From Lautropia dentalis (lineage in GTDB: Bacteria; Pseudomonadota; Gammaproteobacteria; Burkholderiales; Burkholderiaceae_E), in the NCBI RefSeq assembly GCF_003892345.1, contig NZ_RRUE01000002.1, positions 62,001-126,000 on the forward strand: a stretch of DNA of 64,000 nt. The letters run 5' to 3'. The notes under the pieces were generated by a model that saw nothing but the letters and a program-made list of their open reading frames with translations, was not told where the DNA came from and searched no databases. Positions 9,226 through 18,858 of the stretch are shown piece by piece. The stretch's first letter is position 1. Every line of letters starts with the position of its first letter. The position numbers and the translations under genes were made by a program.

Positions 9226-10226
9226 GCAATCGCCTCCGATGCAACACGACGTTGTATTTTCAGCGATGCCTGAGCTGTCAGCCCCAACACCAGATCCTCA
9301 TAGGAAATCCCGGCGGCACGGGCCGCAATCGGCACCAGCGAATGGCTGGTCATGCCCGGCGAGGTGTTCACTTCCAGCAGCCAGGCACGCTGGCTGGCAT
9401 CGTCCAGCATGATGTCCACACGGCCCCAGCCCTCGCAGCCCACCGCCCGGTAGGCGGCCTCGGCCAGCGTGGCGATGTCGGCTGCCAGGTTGGGCACCAG
9501 CGGCGCCGGGCACAGGTAGCGGGTGTCGTCGGTGAAATACTTGTTGCGGTAGTCGTAGTTGCCGCCCGGTGCGCGGATTTCCACCACCGGCAGCGCACGT
9601 GCCGCCGCCGAATTGCCGAGCACGGCCACGGTGAGTTCACGCCCCTGGATGAAGCGTTCGGCCAGCACCGGCGCATCGATGGCGGCTGCGCGCTCGTAGG
9701 CAGCAGGCAGGCGGTCGAGCGAATCGACCCGCGTCAGGCCCAGCGTGGAGCCCTCGTGCGGCGGCTTGATGATCAGCGGCAGCCCCAGCCGTTCGGCCAA
9801 CCCCACGAGCTGGTGCGGTCCGAGCAGCACTTCCCACGGCGGCGTGGGCAGGCGCCCTGCCTGCCACATCTGCTTGGTGGCGATCTTGTCGATGGCCAGC
9901 GCCGAGGCCAGCACGCCCGACCCCGTGTACGGCAGGCCGATCATTTCGAGCACGCCCTGCAGCGTACCGTCTTCGCCATAGCGGCCATGCAGCGCGATGA
10001 AGGCGCGATCGAATTTCGATGCTTCCAGCTCGCCCAGCGAACGTTCGGCCGGATCGAAACCCTCGGCATCGACCCCGCGCGACTTGAGCGCCTCGAGCAC
10101 GTTGCGCCCCGATTCCAGCGACACGTTCCGTTCGGACGAATGGCCGCCCATCAGCACGACCACACGCCCCAGCGAGGCGGGATCGATGGTCGCGGGAAAG
10201 GGAAACGGATACAGGGAATCAGTCAT
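9222..10226 (-). CDS. ddl: D-alanine--D-alanine ligase
   Basis: Ddl is an ATP-grasp enzyme that makes the D-Ala-D-Ala dipeptide used by MurF. From ATG 10226 the product is 334 residues. AGGAG lies six to seven bases upstream, and this start is preferred over upstream in-frame codons. Family motifs are [18 protein letters not shown] near the N terminus, [14 protein letters not shown], the ATP-binding PHEGSTLGL loop, and the C-terminal metal/substrate segment [14 protein letters not shown]. It overlaps the murC stop by eight bases and the ftsQ start by four. The dcw position corresponds to ddlB of Escherichia coli. Confidence 0.97.
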   Translation of the reverse strand: MTDSLYPFPFPATIDPASLGRVVVLMGGHSSERNVSLESGRNVLEALKSRGVDAEGFDPAERSLGELEASKFDRAFIALHGRYGEDGTLQGVLEMIGLPYTGSGVLASALAIDKIATKQMWQAGRLPTPPWEVLLGPHQLVGLAERLGLPLIIKPPHEGSTLGLTRVDSLDRLPAAYERAAAIDAPVLAERFIQGRELTVAVLGNSAAARALPVVEIRAPGGNYDYRNKYFTDDTRYLCPAPLVPNLAADIATLAEAAYRAVGCEGWGRVDIMLDDASQRAWLLEVNTSPGMTSHSLVPIAARAAGISYEDLVLGLTAQASLKIQRRVASEAIA

Positions 10227-11688
10227 GATCGACTCCTGGTTGCGCGGGCACGGCAGCCGCCGCACGGGCCACGATCTGTGCAGGCATGGCACCGATGCTG
10301 CCTGCACCCATGGTGATGACCACGTCCCCCGGCTGCACCAGCCCCAGCACGGTGGCCGGCAGCTCGTTCACGTCGGCCACGAACAGCGGATCACGCTGGC
10401 TGGCCAGCCGCACGGCGCGCACCATGGCCCGGCCATCTGCCGCCACGATCGGCGCCTCGCCGGCTGCGTATACTTCCGTCAGTATCAGCTGGTCGGCGCG
10501 ACCCAGCACCTGGACGAAATCCTCGAACAGGTCCCGCGTGCGCGAGTAGCGGTGCGGCTGGAAGGCCAGCACCAGGCGCCGCCCCGGAAACGCACCGCGC
10601 ACGGCATCGAGCGTGGCGCCGATTTCCACCGGGTGGTGCCCGTAGTCATCGATGAGCGTAAAGGTACCCGAAGCAGGCGCTGCTTGACCAGCAAATGCGG
10701 CGTTTTCGGCCCCGCGCTGTGGTATGGGAATTTCACCGTAGCGTTCAAAACGACGCCCGACGCCCCGGAACTCCGCCAGCGCCTCCACGATGGCCGCATT
10801 TTCGACGCCCAGCTCCGACGCAATGGCAATGGCGGCCAGCGCGTTGCGCACGTTGTGTTCACCGCTCAGCGCCAGCGTCACGGCCAGCGGTTCCTCGCCT
10901 TCACGCAGCACGGTAAAGCCCATGCGGTCACCGCTGGGCTGCACATCCACGGCCCTGACCTGTGCCTCTTCACCCAGTCCGTAGGTGACCACCGGCTTGG
11001 ACACGAACGGAATGATCTCGCGCACATGCGGATCGTCCACGCACAGCACGGCAGTGCCGTAGAACGGCAGCCGGTTCAGAAAATCGACGAACGCCTGCTT
11101 GAGCCGGGCCATGTCATGGCCATAGGTGTCCATGTGATCGGCGTCGATGTTGGTGACGGCGGCGATCATCGGCAGCAGGTTGAGGAACGAGGCATCCGAT
11201 TCATCGGCCTCGACGACGATGTAATCGCCCTTGCCCAGCCGCGCATTGACGCCGGCGCTGTTGAGGCGCCCGCCGATCACGAAGGTGGGATCGAGCCCGG
11301 CCCGGGCCAGAATGCTGGCCACCAGGCTGGTGGTGGTGGTCTTGCCGTGCGTGCCGGCAATGGCCACACCCTGCTTGAGCTTCATCAGCTCGGCCAGCAT
11401 CAGCGCACGCGGCACCACCGGCACGCGACGTGCACGGGCACGGCGCACTTCCGGGTTGTCGCTGCGCACGGCGGTGGACACCACCACGCAATCGGCCGCC
11501 TCGGCATTTTCGGCGCGATGGCCGATGTGCACTTCGGCACCCAGCGACTGCAGCCGCTGCGTGACGGGCGAGCTGTTCATGTCGGAACCACTGACCTGAT
11601 AGCCGAGGTTGAGCAGCACTTCGGCAATGCCACTCATGCCGGCGCCACCGATGCCGACGAAATGGATTTTGCGAACCTTGTGCTTCAT
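10219..11688 (-). CDS. murC: UDP-N-acetylmuramate--L-alanine ligase MurC
   Basis: MurC adds L-alanine to UDP-MurNAc, the first amino acid of the stem peptide. The product is 489 residues. The N-terminal nucleotide fold shows [18 protein letters not shown] at about residues 8-25. The ATP loop is [10 protein letters not shown] at 111-120. The ligase C-terminal domain contains YGHHPVEI and [10 protein letters not shown] short Ala-rich stretch before [12 protein letters not shown] (around residue 330) looks like a small insert. The start ATG 11688 overlaps the murG stop in ATGA. Confidence 0.98.
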   Translation of the reverse strand: MKHKVRKIHFVGIGGAGMSGIAEVLLNLGYQVSGSDMNSSPVTQRLQSLGAEVHIGHRAENAEAADCVVVSTAVRSDNPEVRRARARRVPVVPRALMLAELMKLKQGVAIAGTHGKTTTTSLVASILARAGLDPTFVIGGRLNSAGVNARLGKGDYIVVEADESDASFLNLLPMIAAVTNIDADHMDTYGHDMARLKQAFVDFLNRLPFYGTAVLCVDDPHVREIIPFVSKPVVTYGLGEEAQVRAVDVQPSGDRMGFTVLREGEEPLAVTLALSGEHNVRNALAAIAIASELGVENAAIVEALAEFRGVGRRFERYGEIPIPQRGAENAAFAGQAAPASGTFTLIDDYGHHPVEIGATLDAVRGAFPGRRLVLAFQPHRYSRTRDLFEDFVQVLGRADQLILTEVYAAGEAPIVAADGRAMVRAVRLASQRDPLFVADVNELPATVLGLVQPGDVVITMGAGSIGAMPAQIVARAAAAVPAQPGVDHD

Positions 11689-12749
11689 CTGGCAACGGCC
11701 TCACAGGTATCGGCCACGATGGTGGCCGCATCGGGTTTGCCCAGCGTGCGCGCCTTGGCCGCCATGGTGGCCAGCGCAGGCCGCGTGAAATGCGCGAGCA
11801 GCGACGACAGCCCCGACGGTGTCAGTTCGTTCTGCGGCACCAGAATGGCCGCACCGGTTTCGGACAGGAAGCGGGCATTGCCGGTCTGGTGATCGTCCAC
11901 CGCATGCGGATAGGGCACCAGAATGGAGGCCACCCCCGCAGCAGCCAGCTCCGACACCGTGGTGGCGCCTGCGCGGGCAATCACCAGATCGGCCTCGGAA
12001 TAGGCTTCGGCCATGTTGTCGATGAAGGCCACGGCGCGCGCATCGACGGCCGCCGCCTTGTAATTGGCCCGCAGTTCTTCCAGGTGCGCACGACCGCTCT
12101 GGTGCAGGATTTCCGGCCGGTGCTCGGGATCGATCAGGCCGAATGCATTGGGAATGACGCGGTTGAACACCTGCGCCCCCAGACTGCCGCCCACCACCAG
12201 CACCTTCATCGGACCGGTGCGTTCGCGGTAGCGCAGCTCGGGCGCCGGAATGGCGGCAATGGCCCGGTTGACCGGGTTGCCCACCCAGACGGCGTTGGAC
12301 ATCGCCCCCGGAAAGGCCACCAGCACCCGCGATGCAAAACGTGCCAGCAGCCGGTTGGACATGCCGGCCACGGAATTCTGTTCGTGCAGCACCAGCGGCA
12401 CGCGCAGGGTGCGCGCCACCAGCCCGCCGGGCACCGTCACGTAGCCGCCCAGCCCCAGCACCACGTCCGGACGCACGTCCATGAACGCCTTCTTCGCCTC
12501 GTCGTAGGCGTGCTTCAGGCGCAGCGGTGCGCGCAGCTTGGTCATCAGCCCCTTGCCGCGCACCCCCTTGAAATGCACATGCTTCATCGGAATGTCGTGC
12601 TGCGGCACCAGCAGGGCTTCCATGCCGTCGGGGTTGCCCAGCCAGAAGACTTCCCAGCCGCGCTCGCGCAGCACTTCGGCCACGGCAAGCCCCGGAAAGA
12701 TGTGTCCGCCGGTACCCCCGGCCATGATCAGGGCGCGTTTGGCACTCAT
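11685..12749 (-). CDS. murG: Lipid II synthase MurG
   Basis: MurG is the peripheral inner-membrane GT28 glycosyltransferase that adds GlcNAc to lipid I to make lipid II. The product is 354 residues. The N-terminal glycine-rich loop [16 protein letters not shown] starts near residue 9. Other family motifs are [25 protein letters not shown], and the donor-binding region [25 protein letters not shown], here cited as the [11 protein letters not shown] start and the [10 protein letters not shown] end. It overlaps both murC and ftsW by four bases (ATGA). Confidence 0.98.
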   Translation of the reverse strand: MSAKRALIMAGGTGGHIFPGLAVAEVLRERGWEVFWLGNPDGMEALLVPQHDIPMKHVHFKGVRGKGLMTKLRAPLRLKHAYDEAKKAFMDVRPDVVLGLGGYVTVPGGLVARTLRVPLVLHEQNSVAGMSNRLLARFASRVLVAFPGAMSNAVWVGNPVNRAIAAIPAPELRYRERTGPMKVLVVGGSLGAQVFNRVIPNAFGLIDPEHRPEILHQSGRAHLEELRANYKAAAVDARAVAFIDNMAEAYSEADLVIARAGATTVSELAAAGVASILVPYPHAVDDHQTGNARFLSETGAAILVPQNELTPSGLSSLLAHFTRPALATMAAKARTLGKPDAATIVADTCEAVAR

Positions 12750-14029
12750 CGTTTTTTATCTCCCCCACGCATCAGTCTGCGGTTTTCGACATCGATGCGC
12801 AGCACGATGGCCATGGCCACGCAGTTCATCAGGATGGCACTGCCCCCGAAACTCATGAAGGGCAGCGTCAGTCCCTTGGTGGGCAGCAGGCCCAGATTGA
12901 CGCCGAGGTTGATGAAAACCTGGATTCCGATCCACAGGCCCACACCCTGGGCCACCAGTCCGCTGAACAGCTCCTCGAAGGCAATGGCCTGGCGCCCGAT
13001 CTCGAAGCAGCGGCGCACCACCCAGAAGAACATGATGATCACGACCAGCATGCCCACCATGCCCAGCTCCTCGCCGATGGTGGCAAAGAGAAAGTCGGTG
13101 TGCGGTTCGGGCAGAAAATTGAGCTTGGCCACGCCGGCCCCCAGGCCGCTGCCCAGCCACTCGCCCTTGCCGATGGCCATCAGGGAATGGGTGAGCTGAT
13201 AGCTGCTGCCTTCCGCATTGGCACGAGCGAACGGATCCAGATAGGAAAAGAATCGTGCACGCCGGAACGGCACGAACAGGATGAAGGCTGCGAACACCGC
13301 AACCAGAAAGGCGACCATGCCGAAGAACAGCCGCGAATTCATGCCGCCAAGGAACAGCACGCCCATCGCCACCATCAGGATGACGATCAGCGCACCCAGG
13401 TCGGGCTGGCGCATGATCAGAAGGCCCACGACCGACAGCGCAATGGCCATGGGCACGAAGGCCCGCCACTGCCCCATGATCTGCTGTTTGCGCACCGAAT
13501 AATCGGCCGCGTACAGAATGACGAAGAGCTTCATAAGCTCGGTGGGCTGGATGGTAGTGAAGCCCAGCGTGACCCAGCGCACCGCGCCCCCGGCCCGCTT
13601 GCCGATGACCGGCACGAACACCAGGATCAGCAATACCGCCCCGACGGCAAACAGGGGCCGCGCCAGCTGCTGCCAGCGCTCGGGCGGCACGGCATAGGCA
13701 AACACGCTGGCCACCAGCGCCATGCCGATGGCGGCACTCTGGCGAACGAGGTAGAACGTGGCCGAACCACCGGTGGGATCGCGTCTTTCCAGAATGGCGA
13801 TGGAGGCGGAATACACCATCACCAGCCCCAGCCCCAGCAGCAGCGCCGTCATCCATACCAGCGCGGCGTCGAAACGCTGCACGGAGGTGTTTTCGAGCGC
13901 ACTGCGACTGAGCGCACGGCTGGCGGGCGAGCGGCGACCGCGCACGGCCTTGCCGGACCCGGGTTCGGTCCGGTCGGCGCCCCCCAGCCATCCGAAGGCG
14001 GGCAACAGGTTTCCCAGCCGGTTCAGCAT
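12746..14029 (-). CDS. ftsW: Septal peptidoglycan glycosyltransferase FtsW
   Basis: FtsW is the SEDS-family lipid II polymerase that works with FtsI at the septum. The product is 427 residues with about ten hydrophobic segments starting around residue 57 (LVWMTALLLGLGLVMVYSAS). The first 50 residues form a basic, Pro/Ser-rich cytoplasmic tail. SEDS signatures include the LMKLFVILYAADY region and the C-terminal LLPTKGLTLPFMSFGGSA. It overlaps the murD stop by seven bases and the murG start by four. Confidence 0.97.
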   Translation of the reverse strand: MLNRLGNLLPAFGWLGGADRTEPGSGKAVRGRRSPASRALSRSALENTSVQRFDAALVWMTALLLGLGLVMVYSASIAILERRDPTGGSATFYLVRQSAAIGMALVASVFAYAVPPERWQQLARPLFAVGAVLLILVFVPVIGKRAGGAVRWVTLGFTTIQPTELMKLFVILYAADYSVRKQQIMGQWRAFVPMAIALSVVGLLIMRQPDLGALIVILMVAMGVLFLGGMNSRLFFGMVAFLVAVFAAFILFVPFRRARFFSYLDPFARANAEGSSYQLTHSLMAIGKGEWLGSGLGAGVAKLNFLPEPHTDFLFATIGEELGMVGMLVVIIMFFWVVRRCFEIGRQAIAFEELFSGLVAQGVGLWIGIQVFINLGVNLGLLPTKGLTLPFMSFGGSAILMNCVAMAIVLRIDVENRRLMRGGDKKR

Positions 14030-16293
14030 GGCTGTCCGGCCTCCTCGGCCATGCTGCGCACGGCCTGGGCAAAGACATCACCGCGCTGTGCATAGCCGGT
14101 GAACATGTCGAAACTGGCACAGGCCGGCGACAGCAGCACCACGTCGCCCGGCTGCGCCAGCGTGGCGCACAGGCGCACGGCCGCATCCATGTCCGTGGCA
14201 TCGTGCAGCGGTACACCAGTATCGGCCAGCGCGTCACGCAGCAGCGGTGCATCGCGGCCGATCAGCACGACGGCGCGTGCATGGGCAGCGACCGACGGGG
14301 CGAGCAGCGAGAAATCCTGGTCCTTGCCCACGCCACCGGCAATCAGCACGGCACGGCGGCCCAGCCCCTGCAGGGCCGCCACCGTGGCACCGATATTGGT
14401 GCCCTTGCTGTCATCGATGTATTCGATGCCGTTGACCACCGTCACCGGTTCGCAGCGGTGATGGTCGGGCACGAAGGCACGCAGCGCATGCAACATGGCG
14501 CGCATCGGCACGTTGCAGGCGCGCAGCAGCGCCAGCGCCGCCAGCACGTTGGCATGGTTGTGCGCGCCCTGCACGCGCAGGGCGTCGGCCGGCATCATGC
14601 GGTTGAGGATGAATTCCACCGGTTCGGCCTGCTTCCTGCGCCGTCCGCCCGTGGGCATTTCCTCGGCCATGGCTTCGGTCAGCCAGGCCAGGCCGCCTTC
14701 ACGCACCAGACCGAAGGCCGGCGCGGTGTGCGGTGTGTGCAGTGAAAAATCGGTACGCGGCGCCCGCTCCGGCTCGACCACCTTCTTCGGTCTGGCCTTG
14801 CGGCCCCGGCCCTTCACAGGCTGTGCGGCCTCTGCAGCGGCGGCGGCCTCGGCAGCGGCCAGCTCCCACGGTGTGGGGATGTCGGGATCGGCCAGCGAAT
14901 CGTCGAGATTGATGACGCGACGCCGGGCGGCCTCGTAGATGCGCATCTTGGCCGCGCGGTAATTCTGCATCGAGCCGTGCCAGTCGAAATGGTCGGGCGT
15001 GACGTTGAGCACCGTGGCGGCCTGCACCGCAGGCGGCCGTGCAACGGCCAGCTGGAAGCTGGACAGCTCCAGCGCCCAGAGACGCGGCATTTTCTTCGCG
15101 GCGGCGCTGGGTTCGCGTTTCGGCTGCACCGGCGGCGGGAGGAAGACGGGGGCGTCCTCGTCCGTGGTGGGCACATCGGCGGCAGTCAAAGCCTGCTCGG
15201 CCTCGGCGAGTGCGGAGGAAATGCGGGCGGCGGCGCCTTCGGTGGCGGCTTTTGCCGAGGTGGCTTCCTGTTCCGTGACGGACGCAGAATCGCTGTCTGT
15301 GCTGCCTGCAGGCGCATTTTCCTGGATATCGTTTGCAACGCTGGCCGCAGCCCGGGATGAGGCATCTGCCTGCATGGTGTCCGGCTGCATGACACGAGTC
15401 AGATGTTCCTCCGACCGGGCAGCCAGTGCCGTGGACGCCGGAACGCTTTCGGCTTCATCCGCCGGCATGGCCTCTATCGGCGTATCGCCCAGGCGGTCCA
15501 TCAGCGCATCCAGCAGCGACGGGCTGATGTTGCCGCAGGCCACGGCCTCGACCCCGGCCTCGTTGGCCAGGAAGGCACACAGCCGGGTCACGGTGGTCTT
15601 GCCGTTGGTGCCGGTAATGGCCACCACCTGCGTGTCGGCGCCCTGCGCCTGCAGCGTGGTGACGGCATCCATGAACAGGTCCAGTTCGCCCACCACGGGA
15701 ATGCCACGGCGGCGTGCCGCCTCGAAGAGCTGCTGGCCACCCCCGGTCTCGATGGACACGCCAGGACTCCAGGCCAGCAGATCGAAGGGCTGGTCACTCA
15801 GGTCGGGCAGCGCAGCTTCGGCGGCAGAGGCGGCATCGCCGGCTGTCGCGCCGGATGTGCTGCCGTCCGTGTCGTCGTCATCCTCGTCGTCGGGCCAGAC
15901 CTGACCATACGGGAGGTGCACGACGGGGCGGTCGGCCGCCGGGGATGCTGCCTGTGCGACGGTAATTTCGCCTGCATCGGCCAAAGCTGCATCGGCTGAA
16001 GGCTGGCTGGCTGCGGCCGTACCGTTCCGTGCGGGGCCGCTTCCGTCGTTACTGGCCTCCGGCGCAGACACCCCGGCCGCGTCACCCAGCAGCGAAGCAT
16101 CCAGCGGGCGCGATTCGAAGGTGGCCTCGGGCACGAGCGTGCGCAGCTGCTCCAGTCCCGGCGGCTGGGCACGGTCATCAAAAACCTGCACGCGGCTGCA
16201 ACCGGCGCGCGCCAGCCAGCGCGCCATCGCCAGGCCCGACTGGCCCAGTCCGATGACGGCTGCCCGTTTTTGATGAAGTTCGATCATGCCCAT
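14023..16293 (-). CDS. murD: UDP-MurNAc-L-Ala--D-glutamate ligase MurD, oversized
   Basis: MurD adds D-glutamate to UDP-MurNAc-L-Ala. The product is 756 residues, against roughly 440-510 in most bacteria. The core is intact: N-terminal AAVIGLGQSGLAMARWLAR, the P-loop ITGTNGKTTVTR at about 227-237, SSFQLAV near 411, TPDHFDWHGSMQNY near 432-445, and the C-terminal DDSKGTNIGAT and LLSPACASFDMF. Three low-complexity inserts account for the size: about residues 72-165 (Ala/Ser/Gly with an acidic DDEDDDD tract), about 272-402 (Ala/Ser/Glu/Thr) and about 470-512 (Ala-rich, then a basic KGRGRKARPKK run). All lie between conserved blocks and keep the frame. ATG 16287 is an alternative start. It follows mraY by one base. 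Confidence 0.96.
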   Translation of the reverse strand: MGMIELHQKRAAVIGLGQSGLAMARWLARAGCSRVQVFDDRAQPPGLEQLRTLVPEATFESRPLDASLLGDAAGVSAPEASNDGSGPARNGTAAASQPSADAALADAGEITVAQAASPAADRPVVHLPYGQVWPDDEDDDDTDGSTSGATAGDAASAAEAALPDLSDQPFDLLAWSPGVSIETGGGQQLFEAARRRGIPVVGELDLFMDAVTTLQAQGADTQVVAITGTNGKTTVTRLCAFLANEAGVEAVACGNISPSLLDALMDRLGDTPIEAMPADEAESVPASTALAARSEEHLTRVMQPDTMQADASSRAAASVANDIQENAPAGSTDSDSASVTEQEATSAKAATEGAAARISSALAEAEQALTAADVPTTDEDAPVFLPPPVQPKREPSAAAKKMPRLWALELSSFQLAVARPPAVQAATVLNVTPDHFDWHGSMQNYRAAKMRIYEAARRRVINLDDSLADPDIPTPWELAAAEAAAAAEAAQPVKGRGRKARPKKVVEPERAPRTDFSLHTPHTAPAFGLVREGGLAWLTEAMAEEMPTGGRRRKQAEPVEFILNRMMPADALRVQGAHNHANVLAALALLRACNVPMRAMLHALRAFVPDHHRCEPVTVVNGIEYIDDSKGTNIGATVAALQGLGRRAVLIAGGVGKDQDFSLLAPSVAAHARAVVLIGRDAPLLRDALADTGVPLHDATDMDAAVRLCATLAQPGDVVLLSPACASFDMFTGYAQRGDVFAQAVRSMAEEAGQPC

Positions 16294-16294
16294 C

Positions 16295-17464
16295 TCAACG
16301 CAGTTTCAGGGAAGAGAGTCCAACCAGTACCAGCACCATGGTGACGATCCAGAAACGAACCACCACCTGCGATTCCTTCACGCCGCCCACCTCGAAGTGG
16401 TGATGCAGCGGCGCCATGCGGAAGATGCGCTTGCCGGTGCCATATTTGCGCTTGGTGTACTTGAACCACGACACCTGCAGCATCACCGAGACGGTTTCGG
16501 CCACGAACACGCCGCCCATGATGAACAGCATGATTTCCTGCCGCACGATGACGGCGATGCAGCCCAGTGCCGCCCCCAGCGCCAGCGCCCCCACGTCACC
16601 CATGAAGACCTGGGCGGGATAGGCGTTGAACCACAGAAAGGCCAGTCCGGCACCAAAAATGGCACCGCACAGCACGATCAGCTCCCCCGCCCCGGGCACG
16701 TAGGGAATCAGCAGGTATCTGGCAAACACGCTGTTGCCGGTGACGTAGGCAAAGATGCCCAGCGCGCCCCCGACGAGCACGGCCGGCATGATGGCCAGAC
16801 CATCGGCACCGTCCGTGAGGTTGACGGCATTGCTGGTGCCGACGATGACGAAATACGTCAGCGCCACGAAGCCCGCCACGCCCAGCGGAATGCTCCATTC
16901 CTTGAAGAATGGCATCTGCAGGTGAACAGTGTCGGGCATTGGCAACGAAAAGCCACTGCTCATCCACTGGTGAAACAACTGAAACGCTTCTGCAACCGAC
17001 TGGGTGGGAATGGCGAAGGCAAGATAGAGTGCGGCCACCAGGCCAAGCGCACTCTGCCAGAAATATTTTTCGCGCGCCGACATGCCTTTCGGGTCGTGAT
17101 AGACGACCTTGCGGTAGTCATCCACCCAGCCCACCATGCCGAAGCCCAGCGTGACGATCAGCACCACCCAGACGAAGCGGTTGGAGAGGTCGGCCCACAG
17201 CAGCGTGGCCAGCCCCATGGAAATCAGCACCAGCACGCCACCCATGGTGGGCGTGCCCGACTTGACCAGATGGGTCTGCGGGCCGTCCTGCCGCACCGCC
17301 TGGCCGATCTTCATGGCGGTGAGCTTGCGGATGACGTGCGGCCCGCACAGCAGACCGATGAACAGCGCCGTCAGCGTGGCCAGCGCCGCCCGCAGCGTGA
17401 GGTAATTGAACACCGAGAACAGCCGGTATTCATTGGACAACCATTGCGTGAGCAGCAACAGCAT
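16295..17464 (-). CDS. mraY: Phospho-N-acetylmuramoyl-pentapeptide transferase MraY
   Basis: MraY is the integral inner-membrane enzyme that transfers phospho-MurNAc-pentapeptide to undecaprenyl phosphate, making lipid I. The product is 389 residues with about ten hydrophobic segments. Family signatures are [11 protein letters not shown] near residue 71, the catalytic [10 protein letters not shown] region, the [13 protein letters not shown] motif, [17 protein letters not shown], and the HHHFE motif near the C terminus. ATG 17464 shares one base with the murF stop (TGATG). Confidence 0.98.
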   Translation of the reverse strand: MLLLLTQWLSNEYRLFSVFNYLTLRAALATLTALFIGLLCGPHVIRKLTAMKIGQAVRQDGPQTHLVKSGTPTMGGVLVLISMGLATLLWADLSNRFVWVVLIVTLGFGMVGWVDDYRKVVYHDPKGMSAREKYFWQSALGLVAALYLAFAIPTQSVAEAFQLFHQWMSSGFSLPMPDTVHLQMPFFKEWSIPLGVAGFVALTYFVIVGTSNAVNLTDGADGLAIMPAVLVGGALGIFAYVTGNSVFARYLLIPYVPGAGELIVLCGAIFGAGLAFLWFNAYPAQVFMGDVGALALGAALGCIAVIVRQEIMLFIMGGVFVAETVSVMLQVSWFKYTKRKYGTGKRIFRMAPLHHHFEVGGVKESQVVVRFWIVTMVLVLVGLSSLKLR

Positions 17465-18858
17465 CAGTGTTCTCCTGCGGGCGTGGCCAGGGCTGCCCAG
17501 GCCTGGACGATGCGCTCCATCTTCATGAAGCGGGACCCTTTGACCAGCACGCTGGCCGCTGCCTGCGGTGCCGTTGCATGTGCGTCGAGCAGCGCGTCCA
17601 CGGTAGGCCAGTGCCGGGCGCGCTCACCGGCTGCCGCGGCTGCGGCCTGCATGTCGTTGCCGACGGTCCAGATGTGTTCGATGCCGCGGCTGCGGGCGTA
17701 GTCGCCCACTTCGCGGTGGAATTCGGTGGCCTGCGTGCCGGTTTCGCCCATGTCGCCCATCACCAGCAGCCGGGGAGCCGGCTGGTCGGCCAGCACGTCG
17801 ATGGCGGCGCGCATCGAATCGGGGTTGGCGTTGTAGGTGTCGTCGATCAGCGGCACGCCGGCAGGCGTGTGCACGAGACGCAGCCGGCCGTTGACCGGGA
17901 CGAAGGCAGCCAGTCCGCGCACGATGGTGGCGGCCGGAATGCCCAGCGCCAGCGCGCATGCCGCGGCGGCCAGCGCATTGCGCACGTTGTGACGGCCGGC
18001 AATGTTCAGGCGGATGTCGACCATTTCGCTGCCCAGGCGGGCACGGAAATGCCCGGGGCGGGCGTCGCGGGCGGCGGCCACCTGCAGGGGATCGGCCCCG
18101 TTCAGCGCGGCTTCATCGGCCACCAGCCCGAAATGCATCACCCGTTTGCCGGCGGCCAGCTGCTGCCAGATGGGCGTGCAGGGATCGTCGCCGGGAAAGA
18201 CCGCCGTGCCGTCCGGGGTGAGCGCGCCGAACACGCTGCCGTTCTCTCGGGCGGTGGCCTCGGGGCCATCCATGAATTCCTGGTGCTCGCGCTGGGCATT
18301 CAGCACCAGCGCCACCTGTGGGCGGGTCATGGCGGCCAGACCGGCAATCTCGCCGGAGTGGTTCATGCCCATTTCCACCACACCCATGCGATGGGCATCG
18401 GTGAGGCGCAGCAGCGTGAGCGGCACGCCGATGTCGTTGTTGAAATTGCCGCGTGTGGCAAAGGCCGCCTGCTCGCCCACGTGGGCAACCAGAATGGCGG
18501 CGATCATTTCCTTGACGGTGGTCTTGCCGTTGCTGCCGGTGACGGCAATGAGCGGCAGGCCGAAGCGTGCACGCCAGCCGGCCGCCAGCGCGCCCAGCGC
18601 CAGCCGGGTATCGGGCACCCACAGGGTCAGCACACCGGCGCGCTCGAAGCGCACTTCGGAGGCGACACCGGCTGCGCCGGCCGCGATGGCGGCATCGATG
18701 AAATCGTGCCCGTCGAAACGCTCGCCGCGCAGGGCGATGTACAGATCACCCGGCCGGACCTGGCGGGAATCGGTGGTGACACCCGTGAACCGGCCCTCGT
18801 CACCCCCGAACACGATGACTTCGGGCAGCCAGGAAGCGAGATTCTGCAGATCAAACAT
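17464..18858 (-). CDS. murF: UDP-MurNAc-tripeptide--D-Ala-D-Ala ligase MurF
   Basis: MurF adds the D-Ala-D-Ala dipeptide to complete the UDP-MurNAc-pentapeptide. From ATG 18858 the product is 464 residues. The N-terminal domain shows [20 protein letters not shown]. The P-loop is [13 protein letters not shown], the central domain has [13 protein letters not shown], and the C-terminal domain has [16 protein letters not shown]. The start overlaps the murE stop by eight bases. The frame is open further upstream, but that sequence is antisense-like and lacks family similarity. Length is normal, in contrast to MurE and MurD on either side. Confidence 0.97.
   Translation of the reverse strand: MFDLQNLASWLPEVIVFGGDEGRFTGVTTDSRQVRPGDLYIALRGERFDGHDFIDAAIAAGAAGVASEVRFERAGVLTLWVPDTRLALGALAAGWRARFGLPLIAVTGSNGKTTVKEMIAAILVAHVGEQAAFATRGNFNNDIGVPLTLLRLTDAHRMGVVEMGMNHSGEIAGLAAMTRPQVALVLNAQREHQEFMDGPEATARENGSVFGALTPDGTAVFPGDDPCTPIWQQLAAGKRVMHFGLVADEAALNGADPLQVAAARDARPGHFRARLGSEMVDIRLNIAGRHNVRNALAAAACALALGIPAATIVRGLAAFVPVNGRLRLVHTPAGVPLIDDTYNANPDSMRAAIDVLADQPAPRLLVMGDMGETGTQATEFHREVGDYARSRGIEHIWTVGNDMQAAAAAAGERARHWPTVDALLDAHATAPQAAASVLVKGSRFMKMERIVQAWAALATPAGEH

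Noticed and set aside
14023-16293. MurD as a fusion with another enzyme
   Set aside because: The extra sequence is low-complexity and split over three loops, with no second catalytic domain.
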